A program made the translations under genes and the position numbers. DNA of 64,000 bases from JAIVJM01 sp963816985 (GTDB lineage Bacteria > Acidobacteriota > Blastocatellia > Pyrinomonadales > Pyrinomonadaceae): positions 310,001-374,000 of the forward strand of contig CAWFMF010000004.1 in assembly GCA_963816985.1 (NCBI GenBank). Reading direction: 5' to 3'. Shown piece after piece: positions 35,960 to 43,817 of this stretch (its first letter is position 1; each line of letters opens with the position of its first letter). The notes under the pieces were generated by a model. The model did no database searches. It was not told where the DNA came from and saw only the letters and a list, made by a program, of their open reading frames with translations.

Positions 35960-36966
35960 GCCGTCGTATTAGACAATTCCCGCAAAGTAAACTGCGTTCG
36001 GCGGAGAAAGTTCGGTCGCTCGACGCCGCAAGTCTATTTACTAATGACAGCACTGAACCGTCAGCCCAATCCGAATTTCAAACGGAATGGTTGCCGTGCG
36101 AGATTGGTGATGATGACACTTTGCTTCTTGAAGTACAGGAGCTAATAGATGATTACGCAGGCGTCATATTCACAGGCTCACCGGGCACAAGTAAAAGTTG
36201 GTACGCCGCGCAGATTGCGGCAAAGCTCGCCGACCGAGACCCGGAGCGAGTGAGGTTCGTTCAATTTCACGCTTCTTATCAATATGAAGATTTTGTAGAA
36301 GGCTATGTCCCGAAGAAGGACGGAGAAGGGTTTGTTTTAATCGACAAGCATCTCTTGGATATGTGCGATGTTGCTCGCAGACATCAAGGAGAGCTTTGCA
36401 TCATTGTTGTGGATGAGCTTAGTCGCTCTGATCCGGGCAGAGTTTTCGGCGAAGCTCTCACTTATATCGAGGTTACAAAGCGAGACCAAAAGTTTCACCT
36501 TGCATCTGGAAACACAGCTTCTATCCCGCCGAATCTATGGTTCATAGCAACGATGAATCCGATGGACCGAGGAGTGGACGAAGTAGATGCGGCGCTTGAG
36601 CGACGGTTTGCAAAGATTGCGATGGACCCCAACGCCGGAATGCTAGAAAGCCTTTTAGCTAAAAACGGGATGGATGAGGCTTTACGCAGGCGTGTCATTC
36701 AGTTCTTTCGGTTTTTGCAGGGTAACTCAAACGACCGATGTAAAGTGGGGCACGCTTACTTTCGCGCGGCTGTAGACGAAGATGATCTAAAACGACTCTG
36801 GGAGCGTCAACTGAAGTTTCACATGGCAAAAGCTTTTCCTCTCAATAGTGATGGTTATCGAAGCATTGAAGAGGAGTGGGAAAAGATTTTTCCGAAGCCT
36901 GCGGTCGCGGCAGGAGGCAGATCAGCGACGACAGAAGCTGAAGGCGGAGAGGAAGCCGGTAGTTAA
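35956..36966 (+). CDS. McrB-like AAA+ GTPase/ATPase
   Basis: 336 residues. Walker A is FTGSPGTSKSW (about 72-82, with Ser where Gly is usual), Walker B IIVVDELSR, and the McrB hallmark is MNPMDRGVDEVDAALERRF, equivalent to the MNTADRS signature of McrB. It should form a ring that translocates DNA and activates the McrC nuclease. The domain starts about 60 residues in, so there is no N-terminal modified-base sensor as in E. coli McrB; recognition must come from another subunit. It overlaps the upstream gene by 4 bp and is followed by the mcrC-like gene after 2 bp. Confidence 0.85.
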   Translation: MSRRIRQFPQSKLRSAEKVRSLDAASLFTNDSTEPSAQSEFQTEWLPCEIGDDDTLLLEVQELIDDYAGVIFTGSPGTSKSWYAAQIAAKLADRDPERVRFVQFHASYQYEDFVEGYVPKKDGEGFVLIDKHLLDMCDVARRHQGELCIIVVDELSRSDPGRVFGEALTYIEVTKRDQKFHLASGNTASIPPNLWFIATMNPMDRGVDEVDAALERRFAKIAMDPNAGMLESLLAKNGMDEALRRRVIQFFRFLQGNSNDRCKVGHAYFRAAVDEDDLKRLWERQLKFHMAKAFPLNSDGYRSIEEEWEKIFPKPAVAAGGRSATTEAEGGEEAGS

Positions 36967-36968
36967 GA

Positions 36969-38348
36969 GTGGTACAAGCAATCTCAAATCTCATCTTCGG
37001 TTATGACGAGTACGACATTTCTTCTGGAATAGGGTTTGAGCAGAAGCGGAAGGTCTACACGGTCAAGGAGTTTGAAGAAGTTGATGTACCTCTATCGGAT
37101 TTAATCGTAAATAATGAGCTTCAAGTATATGAGCCGGTAGGCGAAGGCGATTTCTTCAGCTTCAATAGAAAGAAAGGTCGCCTTGTTTTTCGAGCTGGGA
37201 GCTACATTGGCCTAATCCCCATAAATGACCGCGTTGTTTTAGATGTCCGCCCACGCGTTCCGCTAGATAATCTTGAGCGAATGCTCAGGATTGCTGAAGA
37301 TACGCCCTTAGAACTCAGCGACTTCTTTCGTTTCTACGATATTCTTGAAGAGCCATTGCCTTCGATGATTGACCTTTTTGCTCAAGGTCTAATCAATGCA
37401 ATCAGAGAAATTGAAATCAATGGTTCATATCGAGAATATATCCAGCGTGAAGAGGATACTTCTTTCCCGCATGGGCGCTTGAGGCTAGGGGAGACTATGC
37501 AGCGCCACGCGGCTCGTGGGATAAAGCATAGGGTTACTGCTTCTTGGTTTGAGCCTACAACGGATAATCCGGCTAATCGCTGTCTAAAATATGCTCTCTG
37601 GTTCTTAGCGGATCACTACACATCGACAGGGCAGAATAAGAGTAGATTACTTCAAGGTTTAGAGCGAAGCTTTCACCTCTTTAGCGGCGTTGAGTTGGAT
37701 AAATCACTTCAGTTCTTGAAGTCTCCCAATGTAGCGAATCCAGAACTCATGCCTTCGATTCGCTCTTACTACAAACCGGCTCTATACCTTGCCCTCATAA
37801 TAATTCGCAATCGAGGAGTGTCCTTTGCGAATCGCAAGGGCGGCATTTTGATGCCCTCATTTCTTATAAACCTTCAGAACACTTTTGAGACTTACTTAAG
37901 GAACGTTCTCCGCTCTAAACTTCGGGGCATTTCAGATCAAGTGCGAGTGCTTGACGGCAATAAGAAAGGCAGCGATGGCGGGAGTAAACTTCTATACGAT
38001 GAATTACCGTCTACAGATGCTAAACCGGATATAGTTTTTAAGAGCGTGAATCCCCTAGCAGGCGTTTCTGAATATCTGTTGATAGCAGATGCCAAGTATA
38101 AAAATGTGAAGAAGCCAGAAAGACCGGAGATTGAGCAGGCTGTAACTTACGGGACTTCTTACCGTGCGCCCGTTGTTGTTGTCATACATCCGAGAATCGA
38201 TAAATCTCCGCACGGGCTTCATCTTTTAGGGAATATCAAGCCCATTTCGGTTTATCACTATGCTTTCGATTTAGCGGCAGATGATCCCGAAGAAGAGGAA
38301 AAGAAGTTTGCTGCTTCTGTTAGAAGATTGTTAAATATACCCACCTAA
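36969..38348 (+). CDS. McrC-like nuclease subunit
   Basis: 459 residues starting GTG at 36969, 2 bp after the McrB-like gene. The N-terminal half has the McrC beta-rich region (YIGLIPINDRVVLDVRPRV). The C-terminal PD-(D/E)XK nuclease core is seen as AKPDIVFKSVN, then LLIADAKYKN, with the Asp and Asp-x-Lys catalytic residues. McrC binds the McrB ring and cuts DNA during translocation. Together with the methyltransferase in the same operon, it may cut unmethylated DNA rather than modified DNA, which would differ from classic McrBC. Confidence 0.85.
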   Translation: MVQAISNLIFGYDEYDISSGIGFEQKRKVYTVKEFEEVDVPLSDLIVNNELQVYEPVGEGDFFSFNRKKGRLVFRAGSYIGLIPINDRVVLDVRPRVPLDNLERMLRIAEDTPLELSDFFRFYDILEEPLPSMIDLFAQGLINAIREIEINGSYREYIQREEDTSFPHGRLRLGETMQRHAARGIKHRVTASWFEPTTDNPANRCLKYALWFLADHYTSTGQNKSRLLQGLERSFHLFSGVELDKSLQFLKSPNVANPELMPSIRSYYKPALYLALIIIRNRGVSFANRKGGILMPSFLINLQNTFETYLRNVLRSKLRGISDQVRVLDGNKKGSDGGSKLLYDELPSTDAKPDIVFKSVNPLAGVSEYLLIADAKYKNVKKPERPEIEQAVTYGTSYRAPVVVVIHPRIDKSPHGLHLLGNIKPISVYHYAFDLAADDPEEEEKKFAASVRRLLNIPT

Positions 38349-38352
38349 TTTT

Positions 38353-39369
38353 ATGCTCTATCGGCTCACTAACGCCCAAGATGGTTCAAAAGAGCTTGAG
38401 CCTCTGGCCTTTCTCGATTTCGCTGCTCTGGGAAAGGTTGAGAAGGACCTTGAAGTATTACTCGCCACTCACCTCTTGGATGTGTTGTTTGAAGATGCAG
38501 CGCTGATGCCAATATTCCAAGAAAGAGCGATGCAAGCCGAAGCTGATTTGTACGCCATCAATAGAGATGGAGAGCTAATCATTTTTGAATTGAAACGTGG
38601 GTTCGCGGGTTCAGATGCAATGCTCCAGGCATTGCGCTATGGACAAGATGCCGGTCAGTGGTCATACAACGTCCTTGAAGAAAAATACAGGACGTACTGT
38701 GGAAACGCTGGCGCGTCTCTAGCAGAAGCACACCGTGAGGCATTCAGTCTTGAAAGAACACTATCGCCGTCTGAGTTCAACACGCGGCAGCATTTTATGA
38801 TCGTAGGCAGTGCTGCTAACGATTCTCTAATAACAGCGGTGGACTATTGGAAGCGACGCGGCATCTCCGTAGATTTTCTGCCCTATAGACTCTATTCGAT
38901 TGGCGATCAGTATTACTTTGAGTTTTTTGCTCTCCCGTATGATCGTCATCAAAACCCTTCTTCTGCTAAGGGCGTTCTTTTTGACACAAACCGCAGTTGG
39001 AATGAGGATGCTGTGTGGAATATGGTCGAGCACAATAAAGTCGCAGCATACGGCAGCAGCAAGCATGTAGTTGATTACTTAAATCTGAAAGACCTCGTCT
39101 TCTTTTCTCACAAGTGGGTCGGCATAGTCGCCGCCGCAGAAGTTACTGGACAGGCAAAGAACAACGGGGCAGATGAACGATACCGCGATGTGAAATTCTT
39201 GACGCCCGTGCCGAGCAAGGATATAGGCATCAAGAAGTTCATGCCTTTCAATCAGGTTTCTACTGTATTGGGCAAAAGCTTTTTCTGGGCGCGGACAATT
39301 AAGGTGCCTTATCTATCCAGAGAAGAAGCTCAACAGCTTTTGGCTGAACTCAAGAAGGTGGTGGCCTAA
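38353..39369 (+). CDS. PD-(D/E)XK nuclease with possible EVE/PUA-like C-terminal domain
   Basis: 338 residues. A nuclease core occupies the first 90 residues: EADLYAINRDGELIIFELKR (63-82) with acidic residues followed by Glu-x-Lys, as in NucS/RecB-like enzymes. The C-terminal part, HKWVGIVAAAEVTG to YRDVKFLTPVPS, resembles an EVE/PUA-type fold, a module that reads modified bases; this second call is weaker. It is the last gene of the operon, 4 bp after the McrC-like gene. It may be an extra effector for modified or unmodified foreign DNA. Confidence 0.6.
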   Translation: MLYRLTNAQDGSKELEPLAFLDFAALGKVEKDLEVLLATHLLDVLFEDAALMPIFQERAMQAEADLYAINRDGELIIFELKRGFAGSDAMLQALRYGQDAGQWSYNVLEEKYRTYCGNAGASLAEAHREAFSLERTLSPSEFNTRQHFMIVGSAANDSLITAVDYWKRRGISVDFLPYRLYSIGDQYYFEFFALPYDRHQNPSSAKGVLFDTNRSWNEDAVWNMVEHNKVAAYGSSKHVVDYLNLKDLVFFSHKWVGIVAAAEVTGQAKNNGADERYRDVKFLTPVPSKDIGIKKFMPFNQVSTVLGKSFFWARTIKVPYLSREEAQQLLAELKKVVA

Positions 39370-39560
39370 GTGATGTCTGACGGGTGCTTGCATCGGACTC
39401 GCAATAAAGTAGCTCTTGATTACTTTAATTCTCATCCTATGTAATTTCGATCAACACAGCCTCAACAAACAAACCCTACGGGAAGTAAAGGCGGAATTAC
39501 GGCTGGCATAGTCAGCCCCCGACTTTCCCAGCCATAGTTGTACAAACCCACCAGTTTAAA

Positions 39561-39602
39561 GTGGAAGCATAAGCTTGCCGGAGCGGCAAAGTTATGTTCC
39601 CA
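39561..39602. repeat. imperfect hairpin related to the 3709 repeat
   Basis: GTGGAAGCATAAGCTTGCCG is followed by GAG and an imperfect complement (CGGCAAAGTTATGTTCCC). The first arm shares GTGGAAGCAT and TTGC with the hairpin repeat at 3709-3776. It lies just beyond the 3' end of the island dcd in an otherwise empty 250-bp stretch (39370-39620). It may act as a terminator for either flanking gene or be a dispersed repeat. Confidence 0.5.
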
Positions 39603-39620
39603 GTCCTGTAACGGACATCA

Positions 39621-40187
39621 TTACAACCTTGGCGGAGTTACTCCGCGCTGCCCTTGATACTTTCCTCCACGGTCCTTGTAGGAAGTTTCGCACACCTCAT
39701 CGGCCTCGAAGAATAAGACCTGCGCTACCCCTTCATTGGCATAAATCTTGGCGGGTAATGGAGTGGTATTTGAAAACTCTAATGTCACATACCCTTCCCA
39801 CTCCGGCTCGAAGGGCGTTACATTTACTATAATTCCGCATCTTGCATACGTGCTTTTTCCAAGACAAATTGTTAGTACATTGCGTGGAATCCGAAAGTAT
39901 TCGACTGTGCGTGCAAGCGCGAAGCTGTTAGGTGGCACAATTACGTGCTCGCCTTTTACGTCAACGAAGTTTTTGGAGTCGAAGTCCTTCGGGTCAACGA
40001 TGGTGCTGTTGATATTCGTGAAGAGTTTGAACTCATCAGCACATCGGATGTCATACCCGTAGCTTGACGTGCCATAGGAAATAACACGACGCCCGTCGAT
40101 CTCCTTGATCTGGTTCTGCTCAAAAGGGTCGATCATTCCCTGTTCAGCCGCCATACGGCGAATCCACTTGTCTGATTTGATACTCAT
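39621..40187 (-). CDS. dcd: intact dCTP deaminase carried by the island
   Basis: 188 residues. The start ATG 40187 matches the start of the host gene (Met-Ser-Ile-Lys-Ser-Asp against Met-Thr-Val-Lys-Ser-Asp); a longer frame from 40232 is less likely. Motifs SSYGYDIRCADEF, LGKSTYARCGIIVNVTP and YVTLEFSNTTPLP, with the catalytic Glu, are complete, as is the C-terminal DRGGKYQGQRG. Dcd converts dCTP to dUTP, the main route to dTMP in many bacteria. It sits 175 bp inside the right end of the island, beside the host fragment it replaces, in the same orientation. It is lower in G+C and roughly half identical to the host protein. Confidence 0.95.
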   Translation of the reverse strand: MSIKSDKWIRRMAAEQGMIDPFEQNQIKEIDGRRVISYGTSSYGYDIRCADEFKLFTNINSTIVDPKDFDSKNFVDVKGEHVIVPPNSFALARTVEYFRIPRNVLTICLGKSTYARCGIIVNVTPFEPEWEGYVTLEFSNTTPLPAKIYANEGVAQVLFFEADEVCETSYKDRGGKYQGQRGVTPPRL

Positions 40188-40352
40188 GGGAAGTACGCTT
40201 GTCGGCCTCTGCTTATTGATATAAGAACTCAAAATCCGCCTGAAATTCGCCTTGAAATGAATATGCTCCGAATTGCGCGTTCATTTTGCGGCTAATATAC
40301 ATGGTTTTACTGGGATTTCACCCACACACACAGTCAGCGGAATATAAATTTG

Positions 40353-40368
40353 GTTTAGAGAAGCGGGC
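40353..40368. repeat. right attachment junction of the dcd island
   Basis: GTTTAGAGAA (40353-40362) is the inverted counterpart of the left end TTCTCTAAAC, and GCGGGC (40363-40368) is the duplicated core that belongs to the host dcd codons Ala-Arg. With the left junction it defines the exact excision product: one GCGGGC left in an uninterrupted dcd. Confidence 0.85.
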
Positions 40369-40734
40369 GTAGGTGGACTTGCCCATCGCGATGCCGGTGA
40401 CGCGGCGGGGCATGCGGAAGGTCTCGACCGTGACGCCGAGGGCGTAAGAGTGCGGGGGCATGAGGTAATACTTCGAGCCGTCCTCGGCCTCGCGCAGGGG
40501 CGGCTCGGCGAGCGAGGAGGAGTCGAAGTTTTTGGGGTCTATCTCGCGCCCGTGGATGGGGGAGAAGACGCGGAAGCCGTCGTCGGCGAGGCGCATGTCG
40601 TAGCCGTATGACGAAGCACCGGCGGAGATGATGCGGCGGCCCTCGACCTCGCGGACGAGTTGGGCGTCGAAGGGCTGGATGAGCTGGTGCTCTTCGACCA
40701 TGCGCCGAATCCAGCGGTCAGACTTGACGGTCAT
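40363..40734 (-). pseudogene. dcd: host dcd, N-terminal fragment (dCTP deaminase)
   Basis: 124 codons from ATG 40734 (Met-Thr-Val-Lys-Ser-Asp-Arg-Trp) to the core, including ASSYGYDMRLADDG and GIAMGKSTYAR. The frame then enters the island and stops at 40318 after 14 foreign residues. The catalytic Glu lies in the other fragment, so this piece alone cannot work. It is G+C-rich like the backbone and keeps its original start and promoter side, so the truncated product may still be made. Confidence 0.92.
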
Positions 40735-40818
40735 TGCTTTTGAGTCCTGGGAAGAAGTCGGTGAAAGAACGCGTCCAGCATAATGCTGCGCGGTGGGCGA
40801 AGTCCAGAAGGCAGGAGG

Positions 40819-40941
40819 CAGTTTTCAGTAGACAGTTTTCAGTTTTCAGATTTTAAGCGGTCTGCTTTTAGCCTTGAGCCTTTCAGCACCGGAAGATTTG
40901 AGCTTCAGAACTGAAAACTGAAAACTGTCTACTGAAAACTG
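40819..40941. repeat. 31-bp perfect inverted repeat flanking 61 bp
   Basis: Positions 40819-40849 are the exact reverse complement of 40911-40941; the arms are built from a repeated CAGTTTTCAG motif. The loop of 61 bp has its own weaker pairing. It lies between the host dcd start and the end of the DUF4097 gene, so it could terminate transcription of the latter or be a small non-autonomous (MITE-like) element. Confidence 0.75.
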
Positions 40942-40942
40942 T

Positions 40943-41884
40943 TTACTGTCCTGACTGCTTGATGCGGAGTGTGCCGTCGCCGAGGATGAAGGAGAGGGTT
41001 GCGCCGCCGTTGCCGGAGCGCGCCTGGAGGGACTGTTCGGTGGGCTTGGTGCGCTCGCGGGGGGCGAGGCCGGTGAGGGTGTTTTCGACGCGACCGGCGT
41101 GGAGCACCTGCGCGTCAATGTCGCCGCTGTAACCGGCGGGCAGCTCGACGTTGAGTTCGCCGCTCACGACGCGGAGGTTCATGCCGCGCCCGCGCCAACT
41201 GCGCGTGGGGACGCGGATGTTGACGGGGCCGGTGCCGAGGGTCGCTTCGACGTCGCCGCCCGCGAGCGTGAAGGTCGCGCCCGCGCTCGTCGGGGCGTAG
41301 AGGCGGATCGAGCCTTCGACGCCGTTGATGACGAGCGCGCCCTTGCCCGCGTACATCTCAAGGTCAACGGCGGCGGGGACTTTAATCTTGTAGTCAATCT
41401 TCCAGGGCATCGCGAGCAGATGCTTCGGCAGGTCGCGCGCGACGCGCTTGACGTGCTTGCGGTCGTGCGTGCCGGTGGTGACGACGCGGACGTGGTTGTA
41501 GTCCTCGTCCACGACGAAGCCGTTGACGGCGGCGAGGCGCGTGAGTTCCTCTTCGGTGTTGGCTTGCAGCTCGACGTCGGCGGTGATCTCGACTTCGCTC
41601 CGCTCCCAAGCCTCGACGGTGACGGAGCCCTGGGGCGCGCCGTAGATGGTCACGGAACTGCCGTAGCCGAGGCGGCGCGTCTCAGTCCGCGAGGTGGTGC
41701 GCTTTAAGAGTTGGGGCGTCGGCGTGGGAGATGCCGAGGACGCGGACTTCTTCGCGGCTGGCCTCCCGCTCTGCGGAGAGGCGGCAGCGGTGAAGGAGAA
41801 GTTGAAGAAGAGGAGCGCGGCTGCTGTCGTCGTCGTCAGGAAAAGAAGGAGGCGCGGGACGTTGCAGTTGAAGGTGTTGGTCAA
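40943..41884 (-). CDS. secreted DUF4097-family protein (second copy)
   Basis: 313 residues with a signal peptide (LLLFLTTTTAAALLFFNFSF then an Ala-rich cleavage region) and a Ser/Pro-rich linker. The mature part is a repetitive beta structure (GYGSSVTIYGAPQGSVTVEA, VDLEMYAGKGALVINGVEGS) typical of DUF4097, a putative adhesin-like beta-helix. It follows another DUF4097 gene after 21 bp, in the cluster with an ECF sigma and anti-sigma gene. It probably acts in the cell envelope. The exact role of the family is unknown. Confidence 0.8.
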   Translation of the reverse strand: MTNTFNCNVPRLLLFLTTTTAAALLFFNFSFTAAASPQSGRPAAKKSASSASPTPTPQLLKRTTSRTETRRLGYGSSVTIYGAPQGSVTVEAWERSEVEITADVELQANTEEELTRLAAVNGFVVDEDYNHVRVVTTGTHDRKHVKRVARDLPKHLLAMPWKIDYKIKVPAAVDLEMYAGKGALVINGVEGSIRLYAPTSAGATFTLAGGDVEATLGTGPVNIRVPTRSWRGRGMNLRVVSGELNVELPAGYSGDIDAQVLHAGRVENTLTGLAPRERTKPTEQSLQARSGNGGATLSFILGDGTLRIKQSGQ

Positions 41885-41905
41885 GTGGCGTCTCTCGTCC
41901 GATTT

Positions 41906-42712
41906 TTAGCGGGGGTAGAAGACGATGTTGCCGCGACCGTTGGTGGTGCTCAGGGCCGCGCCGCCGTCGCCGACCTTGCCGACGACCTTGCGCTTGTCGT
42001 TGAAGTATTCGAACTGCCCCTGCTGCGCGAAGCCGTTGAGGTCTATGTTGCGCGTGCGCGGCGCGGTCGCCATCAGGCGGAAGCCCGCCTCGGCGGTGAT
42101 GCGCAACTGGATGTCCCCTTGGGTCGAGTTGAGGACGTAAGTCCCGCCGCGCAGGAGTTCCGCGTCGAAGAGGATGTTGCCGACCGTGTTCTCGGCCATC
42201 ACCGTCAGGGCGCGGATGCCGGTCAGCTCGATGTCGCCCTCGCTGGAGACGTGCGCGCGCACCATCTGGCCGCGGATGTCGCGGATGGTGATGTTGCCGC
42301 GCATCGTGTTGATGTCCACGGTCGAGTTTTCGGGGACCAGAATCTTGAAGTTGATGTCGCCCACGTCCTCGCGGTTGTCGCGCAGAACGTCAATGCGGAC
42401 GCCCTCGCCGTCGGCCTCCGGCGCGACGCGCGCCGCCTTCGACTCCATCGTCGCCGTGACCTTGATGACGTTCTTCTTCCACGCCAGAACCTCTATCGTG
42501 CCGGAGCGGTTGTGGAGGTGAAGGCGGATGTTCGACTGCGCGGGGAACTCTTTGGTGACTTTGCGCTGCGCGGAGGCTTCCGGCGAGGCGAGGAATGAGA
42601 GCGCGACGAAGACGGCGAGCGAGAGACAGGCGCGCACGAGGGCGCGCGTCGCCGGAATATGTCGGCACGCGCGCGGACGCTCGGCGGAGGGGGTAGTTCG
42701 TGTGTCTCTCAT
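41906..42712 (-). CDS. secreted DUF4097-family protein (first copy)
   Basis: 268 residues from ATG 42712, chosen because a signal peptide follows it (ACLSLAVFVALSFLASPEASA); the frame is open further upstream to 42832 but that part is not protein-like. The mature part shows repeated short beta segments, for example STVDINTMRGNITIRDIRGQ and GDIELTGIRALTVMAE, as in DUF4097 beta-helices. It lies 116 bp downstream of the anti-sigma gene, so its expression may respond to that sigma factor. The family function is unknown. Confidence 0.8.
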   Translation of the reverse strand: MRDTRTTPSAERPRACRHIPATRALVRACLSLAVFVALSFLASPEASAQRKVTKEFPAQSNIRLHLHNRSGTIEVLAWKKNVIKVTATMESKAARVAPEADGEGVRIDVLRDNREDVGDINFKILVPENSTVDINTMRGNITIRDIRGQMVRAHVSSEGDIELTGIRALTVMAENTVGNILFDAELLRGGTYVLNSTQGDIQLRITAEAGFRLMATAPRTRNIDLNGFAQQGQFEYFNDKRKVVGKVGDGGAALSTTNGRGNIVFYPR

Positions 42713-42828
42713 CAAACTCTTCTGAATCAGTTGCGCCGGGAGTTGCTCGGCATCGAAGCGCCCGCGCTCCAGAGGCGTGCGGAGTCGCGGGCGGAAAAGC
42801 TTTCGCGTGAGCCGGCGCGCGGCGCGCG

Positions 42829-43563
42829 TCACTGCTCGCCGAACTCCCTGAGCAGCTCGATTTTGTCGTGCAGGGCGGAGTTTAGCATCTGCTCGGCGAT
42901 CTCGTCGTGCGGGTTCTGTTCGAGGTCGCTCAAGGAATCGTTGACGGTCTCGTCAAGCACGGTCAGGCTGCGGTCGAACGCCGCGCGCATGCGCGGGTTC
43001 CAGTTGGCCTTCTTCTGCTCGACGCGCTGCTGCCAGTATTGCAGGCTCGCCTGCCGGGGCTCGACGAAGCCCTGTTGCTTGTACAAGGCGCGGAGCGTGT
43101 TGCCGCGCCGCGCGCGTTCGACCTCGACCGCCGAGTTGCGCCCTTCCGCGCCCGCCGTGAGATGCTGCAAGCCGAGCGTGGTGACGAGCGAGACCGCGAC
43201 GGCGACCGCCGCGACCGCCGTCGCCATCTGCGGCAGCGTCAACTCCCAACGCTTGTGGAAGAGCCGCGCCCAGAAGCCTTCGCGCGCGCCGGTCGAAGAG
43301 GCGCGGGCCGCGGCGGCGCGGTTGTAGTCGGCGTCCGACTCGATGGTGTTGCGGATGCGGAGCCAGAGGGCGTGCTCGTCCGGCGGGGCGACGAACTCTT
43401 CGCGCGAGGCGCGGGCGACGCTCAGGATGGACTGAAACTCTTCGCGCACAAGCTCGCAGCTCAGACACTCTTCGAGGTGCGCGTCGAGCAGCGCGCGCTC
43501 GCCGCCCTTGAGCGTGCCGTCAAGAAAATCGCTGAGTAGTTCCTGACACTGATCGCAGTTCAT
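42829..43563 (-). CDS. zinc-finger anti-sigma factor, membrane-anchored
   Basis: 244 residues from ATG 43563, which starts the conserved MNCDQCQELLSDFLDGTL; the open frame further upstream is not conserved-looking. The zf-HC2 domain is C-x2-C with HLEECLSC (His-x3-Cys-x2-Cys), which binds an ECF sigma factor. One membrane segment follows in the middle (MATAVAAVAVAVSLVTTLGL). The C-terminal part is helical (LEQNPHDEIAEQMLNSALHD). Its cognate is the sigma factor gene 254 bp upstream (43818-44435). Release of sigma on an envelope signal is the family's usual mode. Confidence 0.8.
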   Translation of the reverse strand: MNCDQCQELLSDFLDGTLKGGERALLDAHLEECLSCELVREEFQSILSVARASREEFVAPPDEHALWLRIRNTIESDADYNRAAAARASSTGAREGFWARLFHKRWELTLPQMATAVAAVAVAVSLVTTLGLQHLTAGAEGRNSAVEVERARRGNTLRALYKQQGFVEPRQASLQYWQQRVEQKKANWNPRMRAAFDRSLTVLDETVNDSLSDLEQNPHDEIAEQMLNSALHDKIELLREFGEQ

Positions 43564-43817
43564 TGCGTGTAACCTCTTCGCGCTACGGATGCCGCGTCGC
43601 CGGGCTTTCGGCCAAAGTGTGGGGGAGGAGCCCGTCATCAGGGGCGTCCGCCTTCGCCTTTGGGCGAGGGCGCAACGCGGCGCGCTCTTCATTTCAAAAT
43701 CTTTCGGCGCTTGCAGGCCGAACGGGCGTGTTAGCTTGCCCGTCATTCACCGCGCGGGGGTTTCGAGGTCACGTCCGACGCCTTCCTTCTCCGCGACCCG
43801 CGCGACGTTGTTGGAAG

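Larger units (their letters stand above)
18385..40362. mobile_element. tyrosine-recombinase island inserted in host dcd, carrying a replacement dcd
   Basis: The island is about 22.0 kb. Both ends interrupt the same codon position of the host dcd (after Tyr-Ala-Arg), with GCGGGC duplicated outside each end and inverted TTCTCTAAAC inside. Its G+C content is visibly lower than the backbone. It carries a three-gene recombinase operon, dut, its own intact dcd, a helicase, small regulators, a short Argonaute system and a McrBC-like restriction operon. In the island dcd the core codons are GCA AGA instead of GCC CGC, so its copy no longer matches the insertion core. The exact in-frame rejoining of the two dcd halves is the strongest evidence for these boundaries. 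Confidence 0.92.

Noticed and set aside
40318..40362. A natural C-terminus for the host dcd fragment
   Set aside because: The last 14 residues come from island sequence and do not resemble any Dcd; the true continuation is at 18160-18378.
42907..43539. A 210-residue plus-strand frame opposite the anti-sigma gene
   Set aside because: It is antisense to the zinc-finger anti-sigma gene, which has clear motifs on the minus strand.
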